DNA of 64,000 bases from Saccharum officinarum (GCA_020631735.1 CM036159.1:14361511-14425510); one strand, 5' to 3'; positions 30,108 through 42,305 are shown, counted from the first letter of the stretch. Translations and numbers: made by a program. The notes: generated by a model not told the origin, from the sequence alone.

Positions 30108-33100
30108 AGTAGTTGTAACAAGCATACTGTACTAGATGCAGTTCTAGTTGCGGTTGCAGAAGTTGGCTTCCAGAATCCTCCGAGAGCTCCAAAAGTGCTT
30201 AGCTTATGGCCTAGTTACGCACTCTGCACAATCTCAGCTTCTACAATTCGGGACGCAGGGCAAACCTAGCTTCTGAACTTCAAAGACAAGTTTGCCCTTC
30301 ACTTTTCTTCCTCGGCTACATGTATCACCAACGAGTGAGGGGATAATGGTAATTTTGTTGAAAGGAGTAGCATATCTCAACTTTTAGAATCTATGGATTC
30401 AAACCTCCTTTTAAGTTCTAACCTAACTTTTAGAATCCAATATTAGAGAATTTACAGAGTAAACCACATGATCTCTAATATAGTTAATGTGAACACATTA
30501 GTGGATTGGAGACTAAACGTAATCTTTAGAGTAGTCAGCCATCAATAGAGGTCAAGGGAACCGTGGGTTGCCTTCCTCCTCTCTAGATGCCAAGGCGTCA
30601 ACAAGGAAGGTGGTAAGGAAGACGACAATGTCATCTGGACTTTTGGATGTCGATGAGGAAGCAGGCAATGAGGAAGAGGTCAATGTCCTCTTGGTTGTCG
30701 GTGTGGAAGTAGGGACAGCGGTGTAACGACGGTGACCTTCCATCACTCAAGCACCACGCCAGCTCGGATCTTAGAAGAAGATGAGTATTGGCTAATTTCT
30801 CAGAACATTGGTTCCTCGAGGTGGGAGCCGCCCCTCTTAATGCCGTTGTGTAACAAGGGGCCATAACCCCTCGGTCACTTGGGTGCCACCGATCGCCGCA
30901 TGTACAAGAGTCTCGTACTCCTCTTGACTTAGACATAGAACACACAGAACGATTAAGATGTTAGCCTATACAGTCCATGATCTGAGATCACTTATTCTAG
31001 CATCTAACTTACACAATATATAGCGTTTTGAAACAAGACCTAACGAGTACAGCTACTAACTTTTACACCAAGCGGCCAACAAAAGTTGAGTGGCCGAGGT
31101 GAGATGCTAACACGCAATTATCGTCTCGTTTTTTTCCTGTAGAAAAAGGCCGACCGCGTAGGTTTCATGTGTTTCTGCCATCCTTCTCTCGTGGGTCCAC
31201 TTCTTAATTAATTGTAAGCTTTAGATACAGAATCTAAGAGATGAGATTTAACTAGGGAGTTTTTTTTGGTGATATGTATTTTCCAATTACTTCGCTCCTT
31301 TACAGTATAGATACAACATAACTCCTATCAGACTAAACTCGGAGTCTAGACTCTAGATAGAGGATGCGTGCACGAGAATTATTTGGACGAAAGTCGTTGA
31401 TATTTTTTAGGTGTAAACAGACTTCGAACTATCATTATGTCGCTTGAACTATTTATATTGTAATTTGTGAAAACACAACTTAATTTTTAATCTAATACTT
31501 ATCATATTACTTTTGTGTCTATATATTGAATTATGTTGCAAATATTATATTTTTTTATCAGATTAGTAAAGAGTTTTACTAAATTACATATACAATTATT
31601 TACATGGCATACCTTTTCTTAAATTCAAGGTCCACTACTAAGTACATTAATGCGGCACTTGCTCTAATCTGAATGGCTAAGACGAATCGCAGCGGCGTAC
31701 GCTACCTCATCCTGGAGCACGCGGATACCGGATTTTCCTCTGCACCGCGGTCCGCTAAAGGGAACGCTATCGTAGCGTATGCACGGGCGTCCGCTATTCC
31801 TAGCGCGCTTTCAGGACGCCCGCTATCCCCACGCGGCCCCACCTCACTGCTCGCGCGCTGCCGCTCGCTCGCGCATCGCCGGTCGCTCGTGCGCCGCCGC
31901 CGTCCTCGTGCCCGCCCGGCGCTGCTCCCCTCGGTGTTCGCGCCGCCGTCCTTGTGCCCGCCGGCACGTCCGCCCCCGTCGGCTCCGCCATCGCGCTCCT
32001 CGCCGAGTCCGAGGAGGAGAGCCTCGTCGCCAAGCACGCCGCGGGCCATGGCGCCTAGGAGGTACTCCCACCCGCGGCCATGTCAAGGCACGGCCGCGAG
32101 CGCGCGCGGCGGCGCCCCGAGCAGGGGCTACGGCAGCGGGGGGCTAGTGGCGAGGCGAGCAGGCTATGGTGGTCGCGCCGGTGGCCGGCTTGCTCCTAGC
32201 GCTACGGCGGCGAGGGGACAGTGGCGAGGCGAGCGGACATGGCAGTGCGGTGCGGAGGAAGCAGGGGTAAGGAATGGATAGAGGAGAGAGAACTGGGAGG
32301 AGAGAGAGGCCAGGTTGAAAAAAAGTAGAGTATGACATGTGGGTCCCATTAATATAGAGAATGAATATAGATGATGGATGGGTGCGGAAGAAATATGTAT
32401 AGAGAAGAAAATCTCGATGACCAGGACGAAATATTCCTTTTAGAGGATGAATTTAGAGTACGACGAATGCGGATAGTGTGAGCCTTGGAATCTCCGATCG
32501 AATTTCGCCCCGTCACCTCCACCTCTGCTGGCAGACTCTTCCGTACGACATTCGGCTTCCACGAGTTCCCTCAGAATCTTGAAGTCCACGAAAAGGTGGT
32601 GGAGCAGCGTTTGGAGCCGTGGAAATGGAATGCACAAATTCCCCACAGCAGACAGAAACAGATCCGAGCGCCGAACTTGTGTTCCGCCCGCCGACGAAAG
32701 GACGACATCAAATCCGGACGTGTAAGCGATGTGGTGCGCACTACGACGTCCGCGCCGGTGGAATCGCGAATCAATTCAGGGTGCCCGCTTATCCGCCGTG
32801 CTTCTCATCCGCTGTGCTTAACTGCTCATCCACAGCAAAGCATTTCTATCCTGGGCGGTTTAGCACTCGATCAGTCATCTGTCAAGGGCTCCAGGCACAT
32901 ACGACGTCTGGGGCGGCAGGGCGCGCGCCGCGGACCCGGCACGTCACGTCTCCTCGCGCAAGTGTGCGCGAGCTCCGCGCGCCATCGCATCCGTTCCCAT
33001 CCCAGTGATGGCCGGGGCCGCCGGGCCGGGCTGCCGGCCGGCAGTGGCCAGTGGCCAACAAGCGACGAGGGCCGGCCAGCCAAGTGGCCGAGAGAGAGAT

Positions 33101-33350
33101 GGGGCGTTAATCCGACGATGCCATGATGGGAAAGGGAAAGGACGCGGCCTCTCCCAGCCCGTGTCCTTGTTGTCCTCGTACCCAATTGGGCACGTTGCTT
33201 CCCCGAGCCGACCACCCCAGACCAACCATATATACAGGTATACTGCCTACGTACGCCTTCTGCATACAGCTGACCGGAAGAGGAAATACGAAACATTACG
33301 TACAGGACAAGACAAACGCAATTTTTGCATAGCAAAAATCTGCATCAACG
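30108..33350. other. Gene-poor spacer with GC-rich low-complexity blocks
   Basis: GC-rich blocks at 31760-32260 and 32660-33150 give long overlapping frames on both strands, rich in Arg, Ala and Pro, with no recognised domain. The tract at 30550-30760 holds repeated TTCCTC-type sequence. No splice structure or family signature supports a gene here. Confidence 0.4.
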
Positions 33351-33620
33351 CCCTTGTTTAGATGCCGAGTTGGGGGCATCCGAATTGCTACAGTGCGCAT
33401 TTGCGCACTGTAGCAATTTGTTTGTATTTGGTAAAAATTATCCAAACTTTGACTAATTAGGTTTAAAATGTTCGTCTCGCAAAGTACCACAAAACTGTGC
33501 AATTAATTTTTAATTTCATCTACATTTAGTACTCCATGCATTTGCCGACATTTCGATGTGACGGGGAATCTTCTTTTTGCATAGTAAAATTTAGGGGGAG
33601 AAGTGGAACTAAACAAGGCC
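33351..33620. mobile_element. MITE of the TCGTCTCG group, copy 7
   Basis: Ends CCCTTGTTTAGATG and GGAACTAAACAAGGCC. The core has AAATGTTCGTCTCGCAAAGT and ACATTTAGTACTCCATGCAT. An internal perfect palindrome, CTACAGTGCGCA + TT + TGCGCACTGTAG, lies at about 33390-33415. Confidence 0.8.
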
Positions 33621-34060
33621 AACTTGGCAAATTCGAGTCGTTGACTCGTTTTGTCGTTCCTTGGATCGCAGCATTGGCTGATTGGCATGTCGATCCCAGG
33701 CACAGCGGTTAACAGCTCAGCTCATCTCAATTCGGGCCCCGGCAGTCAGACACACACCCGGTCCTGGGCGTCTGCCGGCCCTTGGATCACGGTGCATTAT
33801 GCTCGACTGTTCGCACATGGGGACGGTCGTATCTACACGTACACCCTGTCGCGTATTCTACTACGTACACGGTACACCAGGCAGATGCAAGCTGAACTGC
33901 ATTTCTTTTCCTACACGGCTACACTACACTAGCATTAGTCAAAGCCTCCAGTAGATCAGTTTTACGCGTAGCTACAGATGGATGGATTTTTTTTTTTTCA
34001 TTTTCTCGTCGCCGCGGGCTGCCGCCGTTAGGTTCTCCTAGCTGGCCGACGGTTACTCGC

Positions 34061-34609
34061 CTACTCGGCAATGGCGCCGAGGTCCGGCACGAAGTCCCTG
34101 CCGCGGCTGCTGCCCCTCCTCGACCTCCGGCACGCCTTGCCGGACCGCGCGCCGTTGCCGCTGCCGGCGGCCGCGGCGGCGGCCTCCGGGAACACGAGCG
34201 GGCCGTCGTGGTCGCCGACCAGCGCGGCGCTGGCGCGGATGGCGAGCGCGGCCATCTCCTCCGCCTGCAGCGGGCGGCGCCGCATCGCGGCGGGGAGCAC
34301 GAAGTACAGCTGCCCGGGCTGCAGCGCCTCCTCCGACCCCACGGCCGCCACGGCGCCGCCGAGCTCCAGCCCGTCCGCGCTGCACAGGAACCACGAGGCC
34401 GCCGGCACGCCGCCGAGCTCCAGCCCGTCCGCGCTGCACAGGAACCACGAGGCCGCCGTGCCGGCGGCCGCCTTCACGGCCTGCGACGCCCGCGTGCCGC
34501 CCGGGAACCGCCGCAGCGCGCCGTCCGCGAGCACCACCCTCGCCTCCGCCGCCGTCGACCCCGGCGCCGCCGCCACCGCCGTGGCCTCGCACGAGTTGCA
34601 GCCTCCCAT
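34061..34609 (-). CDS. PADRE (DUF4228) domain protein with an internal duplication, 182 aa
   Basis: A single-exon frame with start MGGCNSCEA, a typical DUF4228 N terminus (Met-Gly, possible N-myristoylation, with nearby Cys). The central domain has ARVVLADGALRRFPGG, then WFLCSADGLELGG, then LQPGQLYFVLP and LQAEEMAALAIRASAAL, the hallmark order of PADRE proteins. A Ser/Arg-rich tail follows (RSGKACRRSRRGSSRGR). The family is plant-specific, often responds to pathogens and abiotic stress, and has no known biochemical activity. An exact-looking 54-bp (18-residue) tandem duplication covers the AASWFLCSADGLELGG segment, placing it twice at about residues 53-88. The normal family has one copy. A TATA box lies ~215 bases upstream on the minus strand. 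Confidence 0.8.
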   Translation of the reverse strand: MGGCNSCEATAVAAAPGSTAAEARVVLADGALRRFPGGTRASQAVKAAAGTAASWFLCSADGLELGGVPAASWFLCSADGLELGGAVAAVGSEEALQPGQLYFVLPAAMRRRPLQAEEMAALAIRASAALVGDHDGPLVFPEAAAAAAGSGNGARSGKACRRSRRGSSRGRDFVPDLGAIAE

Positions 34610-34823
34610 TTGTACTGTACTGTAGGACGAATCTGAGAATGTGTCTAGTGTGCTGCTGCTTCTGCGCGTCCACGGACCGAAGGAATCCAGGGAGAGCTCT
34701 CTTGCTCTTGCTACGGCAGCCGGCTAGCTCCAGCGGCGACCAGTGCACGACGAGCGAGGCGGCCGGCGAGCTGCTGGCTGGCTGGTGGAGTTGAGTAGCG
34801 AGGCGGCGTCCGGTGCGCGCGCG

Positions 34824-34832
34824 TATATATAG
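34824..34832 (-). promoter_or_regulatory. TATA box of the PADRE gene
   Basis: Minus-strand CTATATATA, 215-223 bases upstream of the start codon at 34609, implying a 5' UTR of roughly 180 bases. It is the only strong TATA in the upstream 300 bases. Confidence 0.55.
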
Positions 34833-34888
34833 CCGAGGTGGACGCGTCGGGTAGTGCGGTGAAGGCAGGCGAGCAGAGGGGGAAAAAG

Positions 34889-35516
34889 TGTTGGAAATAA
34901 AAGCGATTTAGCGATGAATAAATTAATTCCGACAATCAGAAAAAGATCAACAACGTGAAACATAAATATGTGATTGAACATTAGCACTACGATCCGAGAC
35001 AAAGTCACGCTATCTAGTGCTAGTAACAGAAAGGATGTAAGAACGAACAACAAAAGGAGAATAAACATCCTTACAGTGAGGTTGTCGACGTGAAGAAAGA
35101 AGAAGACCGACGATGGAGATCGGCGAACACCGGGCGTAGAGGGAAGAAGACGTCTAGCGAGCAGTCGCAACGACGCTTCCAAAAACCTGATACGCTCCCT
35201 ACCCCGTGCAGGGACGCGAGGAGACGTAGGCTTCGGAGCCTGCCCTCCCGGCACCGATGGCACGTCGCGCGATAGGATGGGGAAGACGGCGGCAGCGCAA
35301 CACTGTGGTGAGGAAGAGATGAATCTCTCTCGTACTGAGGACGACATCTCGCCCTATATTTATACAAGCGTCGCAGCTAAGGAAAGTAATTAGCTGCTCA
35401 ATCATAGCATTATGATAATCAACCTGCCGTTTGTGCACTTACCTTAATACGAGAATAATTACTTACCAAATAGGCAGCGCAATTTTCTCTATGCATGCAA
35501 AAAATAACGAGTGGCA
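34889..35516. repeat. Possible solo LTR
   Basis: Starts TGTTGGAAATAAAAG, a common grass LTR start, and may end GAGTGGCA at 35516, flanked by AAAG on both sides. It contains a TATATTTATA box near 35353. The 4-bp flank and the weak right end make this tentative. Overlapping minus-strand frames here show no known protein. Confidence 0.3.
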
Positions 35517-37657
35517 AAAGAAAGCCGCGCACCCGCAAGGCTCGGAGCGGGAAATCGCCGGACCATTCACGCGCATGTCGTGCGTGCGCGCCCATTGGTC
35601 CCGCCCCGCCCCGCCCGGCGAGGCGAGGCGAGCGCGCGCATATGGTTCTTCATTTTCCTCTCCCCAATGACTTCAACAAGATAGAGATAGCTCAACTATT
35701 TAAGTTGGTCTCACTCCTCTTAAAGTAGCAATGTGAGACTAAAGTCTCTCACCATTCCATACGTACATACATACATGTGTGAGTGCGCCTTTAAAGTTTA
35801 TTTGAAATTGTTTGGCCATGACCCAAAACATCTAACAAAAAGGAGCGACGAGGCTATCGAGAGAGAGGATGCCAACCTGGAGGTTGTTGAGGACAGCTTG
35901 CATGCGGGGGCTCTGCAATACGCGCGCGTAAAAATGCTGTGCGCGCGCGCCCGTCAGGCCGTCACTGTACGAGCAGTGCGACCGGCGTAGGCGTAGCGTA
36001 GGCCCGTCCGTTCGGCGCAACGCGCTGCGCTGCGACTTGGCACTCGGCTAGCCACCGTGTCGCGTTACCTGGCGGCTGGCGCTGGTGGCTATCTGCTACT
36101 GCTTGCATGCATGGCGTCGTGGGGGCCAACCTGCCATGCCAGTGTGCGCTGGTGCATCATGCATTACCAGTTCAGGATCAGCGGACGGCCCGGTTTTGTG
36201 AAGTCTGCTGTTAAACATTGTACGGTATGATAGAGTGAGGCGTGACAAAGTAACGAAAGAAAGGGATGCATTCAGCCATGCCACGGAGTTAACGGAGAAG
36301 AAAATTAAGCAAATCCATCACATGTGCTAGGTGAACATGCATGGGGATCGATCTTTGTCGGAAAACGGCGCTTTGTTAATCTATAAAATTGCCGGAGCAC
36401 TCCGACGAGGAAACGGCGAGGAAGAAACACCTAGAGGACCAGAAAACGGAGCCGATCATTGCGCTGCCTTGTGCGGGAGTGGCCGCGAGCGCGCAGGGTC
36501 ACGAAACGCCCCGAGGAACCGCCAAACTGGGCAGCTTCGCGCCGTTTTCTCCGTAGCGACATGCGGGGTCTTTCTCGATACGCTGCGATAGCAAAGGCGA
36601 TCACGATTCACATGAGCCGCGAAACGCAGCTTATATAACTAAAAATATCGCGTCGGCTCGCCGCTCCGTGGCACGGACATTCAGACATGCTCCTACGGCC
36701 TCCAAGAGCCACGACATGTGTCCGCAGGCTATTTTATTCTAGTTTTGGAAATGCTTGATTGACTATACGAAAATTCTGCCCTTAAGGGCTCATGCTCCCA
36801 CGTCCGCAACCGTGATCAGTATACTCTTGAGACGCATGCCATCATTACTCTACCTCGTATGCACCATGGGATATGTATAGTACTATTCATCTTCCTCCTC
36901 TAGCTGCCCACTGCCATTCTTGCTTGTTCTCGCCCCCACGGCTGGCCACCGTCCTCCAGTGAACCCTAGCACCTGCGGCGGTCTCCCTCTTCCCCTCCCC
37001 CCACCGCCATCTTCTCTGACTTCGGCGAGCATCCTCCGCGGCAAGCTCCAGCCATGGACGCCCTCGCCCCGACCTGGCCCGACCGCCCCCTACGCCGCCA
37101 GAACCCGAAAGCCACCCCACGACCATCCCCCACCGCCTGCCCGGCCTTCCTCCCCCCGAACCTTTCCCTCTAAACCCGCCGGAGTTGGGGAAGACGAGAG
37201 GAAACCTCGCCGGAACCCTAGATTGGAGATCCAGTAGCAGCAGCAGCAGCAGCAGCAGCAGGAGGAGGAGGAGGAGGAGGAGGAGGAGGAGGAGGCACAC
37301 CTCTCCTGTGCCGCCACCATCGCCGGAACGGCCATATGTAGAAGAAGGTCGCGTCAGGGGAGGGGCGGGGCTGCCGCCGTGGTGCGTTAGGCGAGGGGCA
37401 CCGCCATGGTGCGCCAAGGGAAGGACCGCTGTGGTGCGCCGGACAAGGGGCGCCGCCATGGTGCGCTCAGGGACGGGACTAAGTGACGGGAGGGACAGGA
37501 TGGGAGTCGGGATCGGGAGGGAACTGACGGAGGGAGGGCCCACTGTATATGCATATTGGACATTGTATTTGGACTGAAGTAAATGTGTGGCACAAATCAT
37601 GAGATGTTCATCCAACGGCCGCTGCGTGGGAGCATGTGCCCAGCAGGGCAAAATTAA
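35517..37657. other. Spacer with GC-rich low-complexity block
   Basis: No gene supported. The block at 36900-37560 has long frames on both strands driven by triplet repeats. Frames at 35733-35990 and 36331-36591 show no family features. Confidence 0.4.
37236..37294. repeat. CAG then AGG triplet microsatellites
   Basis: About eight CAG units (37236-37261) directly followed by about eleven AGG units (37262-37294). They explain the poly-Ser and poly-Leu/Arg stretches in every frame across this site. Confidence 0.95.
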
Positions 37658-37873
37658 GGGTTTGTTTGGTTTGTCCTGTTAAATTTTAACGGGTGTTGAC
37701 TATGAGTTGACCCTAAGGTGTTCGGATATTAATAATAAACTAATGAGGCTTAATAGATTCGTCTCGTAAATTAATCTCAATCTTTATAATTAGTTTCGTA
37801 ATTAATCTATGTTTAACACTCTATACGTCCAAAGAGGGATGTTTAAAAAAAAAGAGAGAACGAAACACCCCCC
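37658..37873. mobile_element. MITE of the TCGTCTCG group, subtype with GTTTGGTT ends, copy 8
   Basis: Starts GGGTTTGTTTGG and ends, inverted, GGGGGGTGTTTCG, flanked by TAA (37655-37657 and 37874-37876). The core has ATAGATTCGTCTCGTAAATT and TTAGTTTCGTAATTAATCTA. It resembles copy 11. Confidence 0.8.
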
Positions 37874-37876
37874 TAA

Positions 37877-38827
37877 CTTTCTCGACTACCTTTCTACCTG
37901 GGCAAAACGGTAGGCCGGATTTTCGTTTTGGAAAGCATTTGGTCAATCAGAGTCCGATTTTCCAGTTCGTCGGCATTGGATTCCTCCGACAGCTCATCGG
38001 CTCGCGCCATTGTCAGAGCTCCACAGTAGTGTACCGGCTCCCTAGTCGTGCCCCTGCGCTGGCGCGCCTGCAGATGCGAATCGATCTGCATGCAGTTGCG
38101 GTGTGACCGGAGTCCGGATCCCGCTCCGACGCTGTCGCCTTCATGACGCCACGGCGTGACACGTACAGGCAGCCCGCGCCACGCCCCGCCCATGCTGGAG
38201 CCCGCGCTGGACGGTCCCGTCGCCCGCGCCACGCCCCGCCCATGCTGGAGCCCGCGCGGACGCCACAGAAAATAATTCCGAGGACAGCCGAGCCCCGAGC
38301 TCTCTCTCTGGCAGGTCGACCACCCAATGCAAGTCCCAGAAATAATGCACCGGGGACCGGAGAGGAGTAAACGCACGGACGCCCATACCTGCTGATCATT
38401 GGCAGTGTGGCCTCTGCCGGAGTTTGTGAGTGTTCTTCGTCGCTGCGACCGTGCGGATCCAAGCATTAACATGGGCAGATCAGATTCAGATCCCCACTCA
38501 TCAGCCGGAGAGAGATGCATCTCCATCGACCATCGGCCATCGCCGATGCCCGGCCTTCTCGGCCCTACCCATTGTTAAGAAAGGTCAATTCCGAACAGTG
38601 CCTATGAATTCATTGCCCGATCGATCCCTGTCTTGTGACGAGTAGGAGTAAATTGGTTCAGCTCAGTGCAGTGTGCCATGGCATCAGCATCATTCACGCA
38701 AAAATGCTCACTGTGACCAAAGCCCACCCACCTTTGCTCTCAGGCACGGGCAGGGCGCAGGGGTTGCAGTTTCAGGATGGATCATTCATGCAGTAGTAAA
38801 TTCGTCCTCCAACAACACTGGACACCC
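37877..38827. other. Spacer with a short exact direct repeat
   Basis: Overlapping frames at 37894-38526 (minus) show no recognisable domain. A 36-bp exact direct repeat occurs at 38172-38207 and 38222-38257. Confidence 0.4.
38172..38257. repeat. Exact 36-bp direct repeat, 50 bp apart
   Basis: Both copies begin GCCCGCGCCACGCCCCGCCC and run to GGAGCCCGCGC; 14 bases separate them. Probably slippage or a local duplication. Confidence 0.9.
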
Positions 38828-39067
38828 CCTTGTTTAGATTGAAGAAAATTTCAACCCGATGAATAGTACCATTTTCGTCTTATTTAGCAAATATTGTCCA
38901 ATCATGCACCAACTAGGCTCAAAAGATTCATCTCGTGATTTCCAACTAAATTGTGTAATTAGTTATTTTTTTTACCTACATTTAATACTCCATACAAGCG
39001 GTTAAAAATTGATGTGATGGAGAGAGAGTGAAAAAACTTAGAACTTTGAGGCAAACTAAACAAGGCG
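38828..39067. mobile_element. MITE of the TCGTCTCG group, copy 9
   Basis: Ends CCTTGTTTAGATTG and CAAACTAAACAAGGC. The core has AAAAGATTCATCTCGTGATT, TTGTGTAATTAGTTATTTTT and CTACATTTAATACTCCATAC. Confidence 0.75.
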
Positions 39068-39239
39068 CCAATTGGCAATCAACGTTTAAAATGTTACGCT
39101 TCGCTGGAGGAGACCGGAGTAGTACGTTACTGCATTGTGTCCTGGGTTCTGACAACCCCGGGGTTAATATAAGCAGACAGAAGAGATTCACGAGCCCAAC
39201 CATTTGGCCATCTCTCGCTCCAAACCAGACGGAGATACA

Positions 39240-39481
39240 AAATTTACCTCTCAAATTCCACTATGTAAAAAAGAAGATTTCCATCACATCAAAATGTCGG
39301 CACATGCATGGAATATAAAATGGAGATGAAATAAAAAACTAATTGCACAGTTTTGTTGTACTTTGCGAGACGAACGTTTTAAGCCTAATTAGTCAATTTT
39401 TGGACAATTATTACCAAATAAAAACAAAATGCTACAGTGTTGCACAGCGATTCGGCAACAGCGGCGGAACTAAACACGGCC
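39240..39481. mobile_element. MITE of the TCGTCTCG group, copy 10 (inverse)
   Basis: The core reads AACTAATTGCACAGTTTTGT and TTGCGAGACGAACGTTTTAA, very close to copy 1. The right end is GGAACTAAACACGGCC. The left end is weak. Confidence 0.7.
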
Positions 39482-41976
39482 GGAATAAATCAATCAGCTG
39501 CACACTACCCTAGGACAGCACCCTGCTGCAGCTCGGTGCGCTGCACCCGATCGGTGACCAGACATACATCTCCCGCGCCCGTGCCAGGCTTGCGGTGGCC
39601 ATTAGATTATCGCAAACAGCCACATTTGTCTCCTCATATGATGATTAAACTATCCCTAATCCAAGACGTCCCAACTGAAACATTTCAGAAGAAAGGTTCC
39701 GGCTGTTCGGTGCGCGCAGGCAGAATCTAGCGCCAGATTGGTGCAAAACAGTGGTGGTCACCGCTACACTGCACTGCACACCGCTAGATTGGTGGATTGG
39801 TACTGCTAACAGCTAACCTGCCGTAAAGGTGTTAGGTTTCTGTCGCACCGTGCACGGTTCCGTCCGAATAAGTAATGCCAGCGTTGGCACGTCCCGCTCG
39901 GCAACCACCATCCTGTACTGTCGTCACTGGTTAGCTAGCCGTGGCTGGCTGTGGGTGCTTCTCCAGTTCTCTGCCTGCCGTGTGCCATCTGCGGTCGTCA
40001 CACCAGCCGTCGAGCCCAGCGGACATGTACAGATGCAGGCGGACCAGCGATTTTGATTAAGAAGGGCCTAGGGTGCTATGCCCAATGTATCATCACCCCT
40101 GAAAGCTTGATTGATAGCTTATCCTAACGCATATGTTCATTCTCGATCCACCAACCAAAACACACATCAGGTGCTCATCATCTCGCCGTTCCGTTCTTCT
40201 TCCCTGCACGAAAATTTGACGCCGGATGCAGAGGATAGGGCTAATCAGAATCTCACAAAAGTGGCTGGTAGAGGTCCAACTGCCGCTGACACCAGATCCA
40301 AAACAAAAACGGGCAAGCTGTTTGACGAGGACGCACGGCGCGGTGGAGGGCTCCAGCCGCAGCCAAATGCATTGCACACTGGCGCCGCCCTTCTGTCAGC
40401 CCTGCGCCCCGGCCTGCGTAGATCCTAATAATCCTTTGTTGTTTGTCTATGTAGGCCCTGTTTTATCCTTGTTATATACGCCTTCTATTATCAAATAGGA
40501 GTACTAGTGTATAAATAAAAACATTTAAAAATATCCAAGTAAAAATGGAGGAATATTAAATAGGCGCACAATCTTGCTAGATATGTATGGTTGCGAACTG
40601 AGCCTTTAGGGTGTTTTCTCGTATTTTTCTTTGTTTATTATTTTGGAATATAACGATGACATTTTTTTGGTGGCAGATGATACATCCATTGATAGTGAGA
40701 TGCCTAGGGTGGTTTTATCAATTTTAAAATCTAACGGCTTAGACTTTCGTATATACTCAGGGTAGAGTGTGCGCACATAATGTGTTTGTACTGTGATTCA
40801 CAAAAAAATATTATACTACTCCAGTACTCCTTGCTATTTATCAAAGAACCCCATTTACGCACGCGGATGACAACATCTGTACAAGTACTAATTAAATTGA
40901 TTAGAAAATAAAGTGAGGACATATGCGTCTTTTCTATTTTCTCTTAATATATCTTAAAATATCTAGAATACACTACATTTCAAGATGGAACACTACATTT
41001 CAGAATGGAGAAAGTAGCATGCTAATTTTTAGTAACTAATGGCAACATTTATCTCACTATTAGATGCTAATACATCTAGGTGAAAAGTGTCCTATTGGCA
41101 CTACCTATTTGATCCTTTCTTGCTAATTTTGACATACTAAGTATTAGCACTATGGATCAAACATACCCTACCCGTGTTTGATATGGATGGTCTACAAGCA
41201 TTTCAGTTTTGGGTTATCGGATTGTGTCTTTTACAATTTAATAAAGTTGGAACTAACAAACAAACAGTTTTTTTCCGTTCAGCTTGTCTAGATCAACAGT
41301 CCACTCCTCGGTTGGATTAGTTTGTTTACCTTTTGACTCTCAGCTTCACAATCCATGATCTACAAAATACCTCTTACAATCCCAAGTTTGAGTGAGAGGA
41401 GAAACTAACTAGAAAGACATTTCACCATAATTAGTTTAGCTGATACAAAGAACACTATTAGCTACCCACTTGCATTCTTACATACTTGTGCCAATGCCCT
41501 TTCCTCTCCGATTTGGGGTCTACGTCGACCTTGCCGGCGAGATCATGCTGGTGGGTTCACCTGACCTCGACGGCAACCAACCAGCGGCTGTGCATCCACC
41601 ACGGGCGAGATCCAAAACGGGCTGGCTGTTCGACGAGGACGTGGGCTCTCTAGCTGCATGGCAAATGCATTGCACTTGCACACTGGCGCTATACCCTTCT
41701 GTCACCCCCGCCTGCATGCCTTCATCGATCATGCAGGCTGGCTGGAGCATCTGTTAGACAAATCCTGCAATGCACGCGCGCGTACTGCACTATCCTCTGT
41801 TTCCTGTCCGTGAGAGCTCCATACAGGAATCTTTCAAAAAAAAAAAAGGAACTGCACACAGGAAATGCATCCCCTCACCCATCTCTTGTCCCCGCCTGAT
41901 TTTCAAAATGGGTTTGGTCAACCGCATCATTGGGGCAATGTTCGGTACTAGTTTGCTGGATGAATGGACTAACTAA
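39482..41976. other. Spacer with a diverged internal duplication
   Basis: No gene supported. Two diverged copies of a ~120-bp segment lie at 40293-40416 and 41608-41716. The 40430-41460 part is AT-rich with nothing recognisable. Confidence 0.4.
40293..41716. repeat. Diverged direct duplication (two ~110-125 bp copies)
   Basis: Copy A (40293-40416) and copy B (41608-41716) share AGATCCAAAAC, GACGAGGACG, GCAAATGCATTGCAC-like and CACTGGCGC blocks in the same order, with substitutions and small indels. No coding frame is conserved across both. Confidence 0.7.
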
Positions 41977-42305
41977 GGAGGTGTTCGGATCCGAGGACTA
42001 AAGTTCAGGAGGTGTCACATTGGGATGTCACATGAGGTGTTCGGATACTAATAAAAAAATTACAGAATCCGTCAGTAATCCGCGAGACGAATTTATTAAG
42101 CCTAATTAATCTATCGTTAGCACATATTTACTGTAGCACCACATTGTCAGATCATGGAATAATTAGGTTTAAAAAATTCGTCTCGCAAAACAGTCTCAAT
42201 TTGTGCATTTAGTTTCGTAATTAGTCTATATTTAATACTTCATACATGTGTCTAAATATTCGATTGGACAGCGACTAAAGTCTAGAAGGTGAATCTAAAC
42301 ACGCC
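41977..42305. mobile_element. MITE related to the TCGTCTCG group, palindromic, copy 11
   Basis: Starts GGAGGTGTTCGGATCC and ends, inverted, GGCGTGTTTAGATTC, with TAA flanks (41974-41976 and 42306-42308). Inside, GCGAGACGAATTTATTAAGC faces AAATTCGTCTCGCAAAACAG, so much of the 329-bp unit is palindromic. Confidence 0.8.

Noticed and set aside
31673..32281. 202-codon plus-strand frame, rich in Arg, Pro and Ala
   Set aside because: GC-driven, overlapped by equally long minus frames, no motif or splice support.
34724..35347. 207-codon minus-strand frame with a hydrophobic stretch
   Set aside because: Overlaps a probable LTR-like repeat and the PADRE promoter; the hydrophobic part comes from AT-rich DNA, not a recognisable membrane protein.
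36887..37651. 254-codon minus-strand frame
   Set aside because: Contains the CAG/AGG microsatellite translated as poly-Leu/Ser; no domain.
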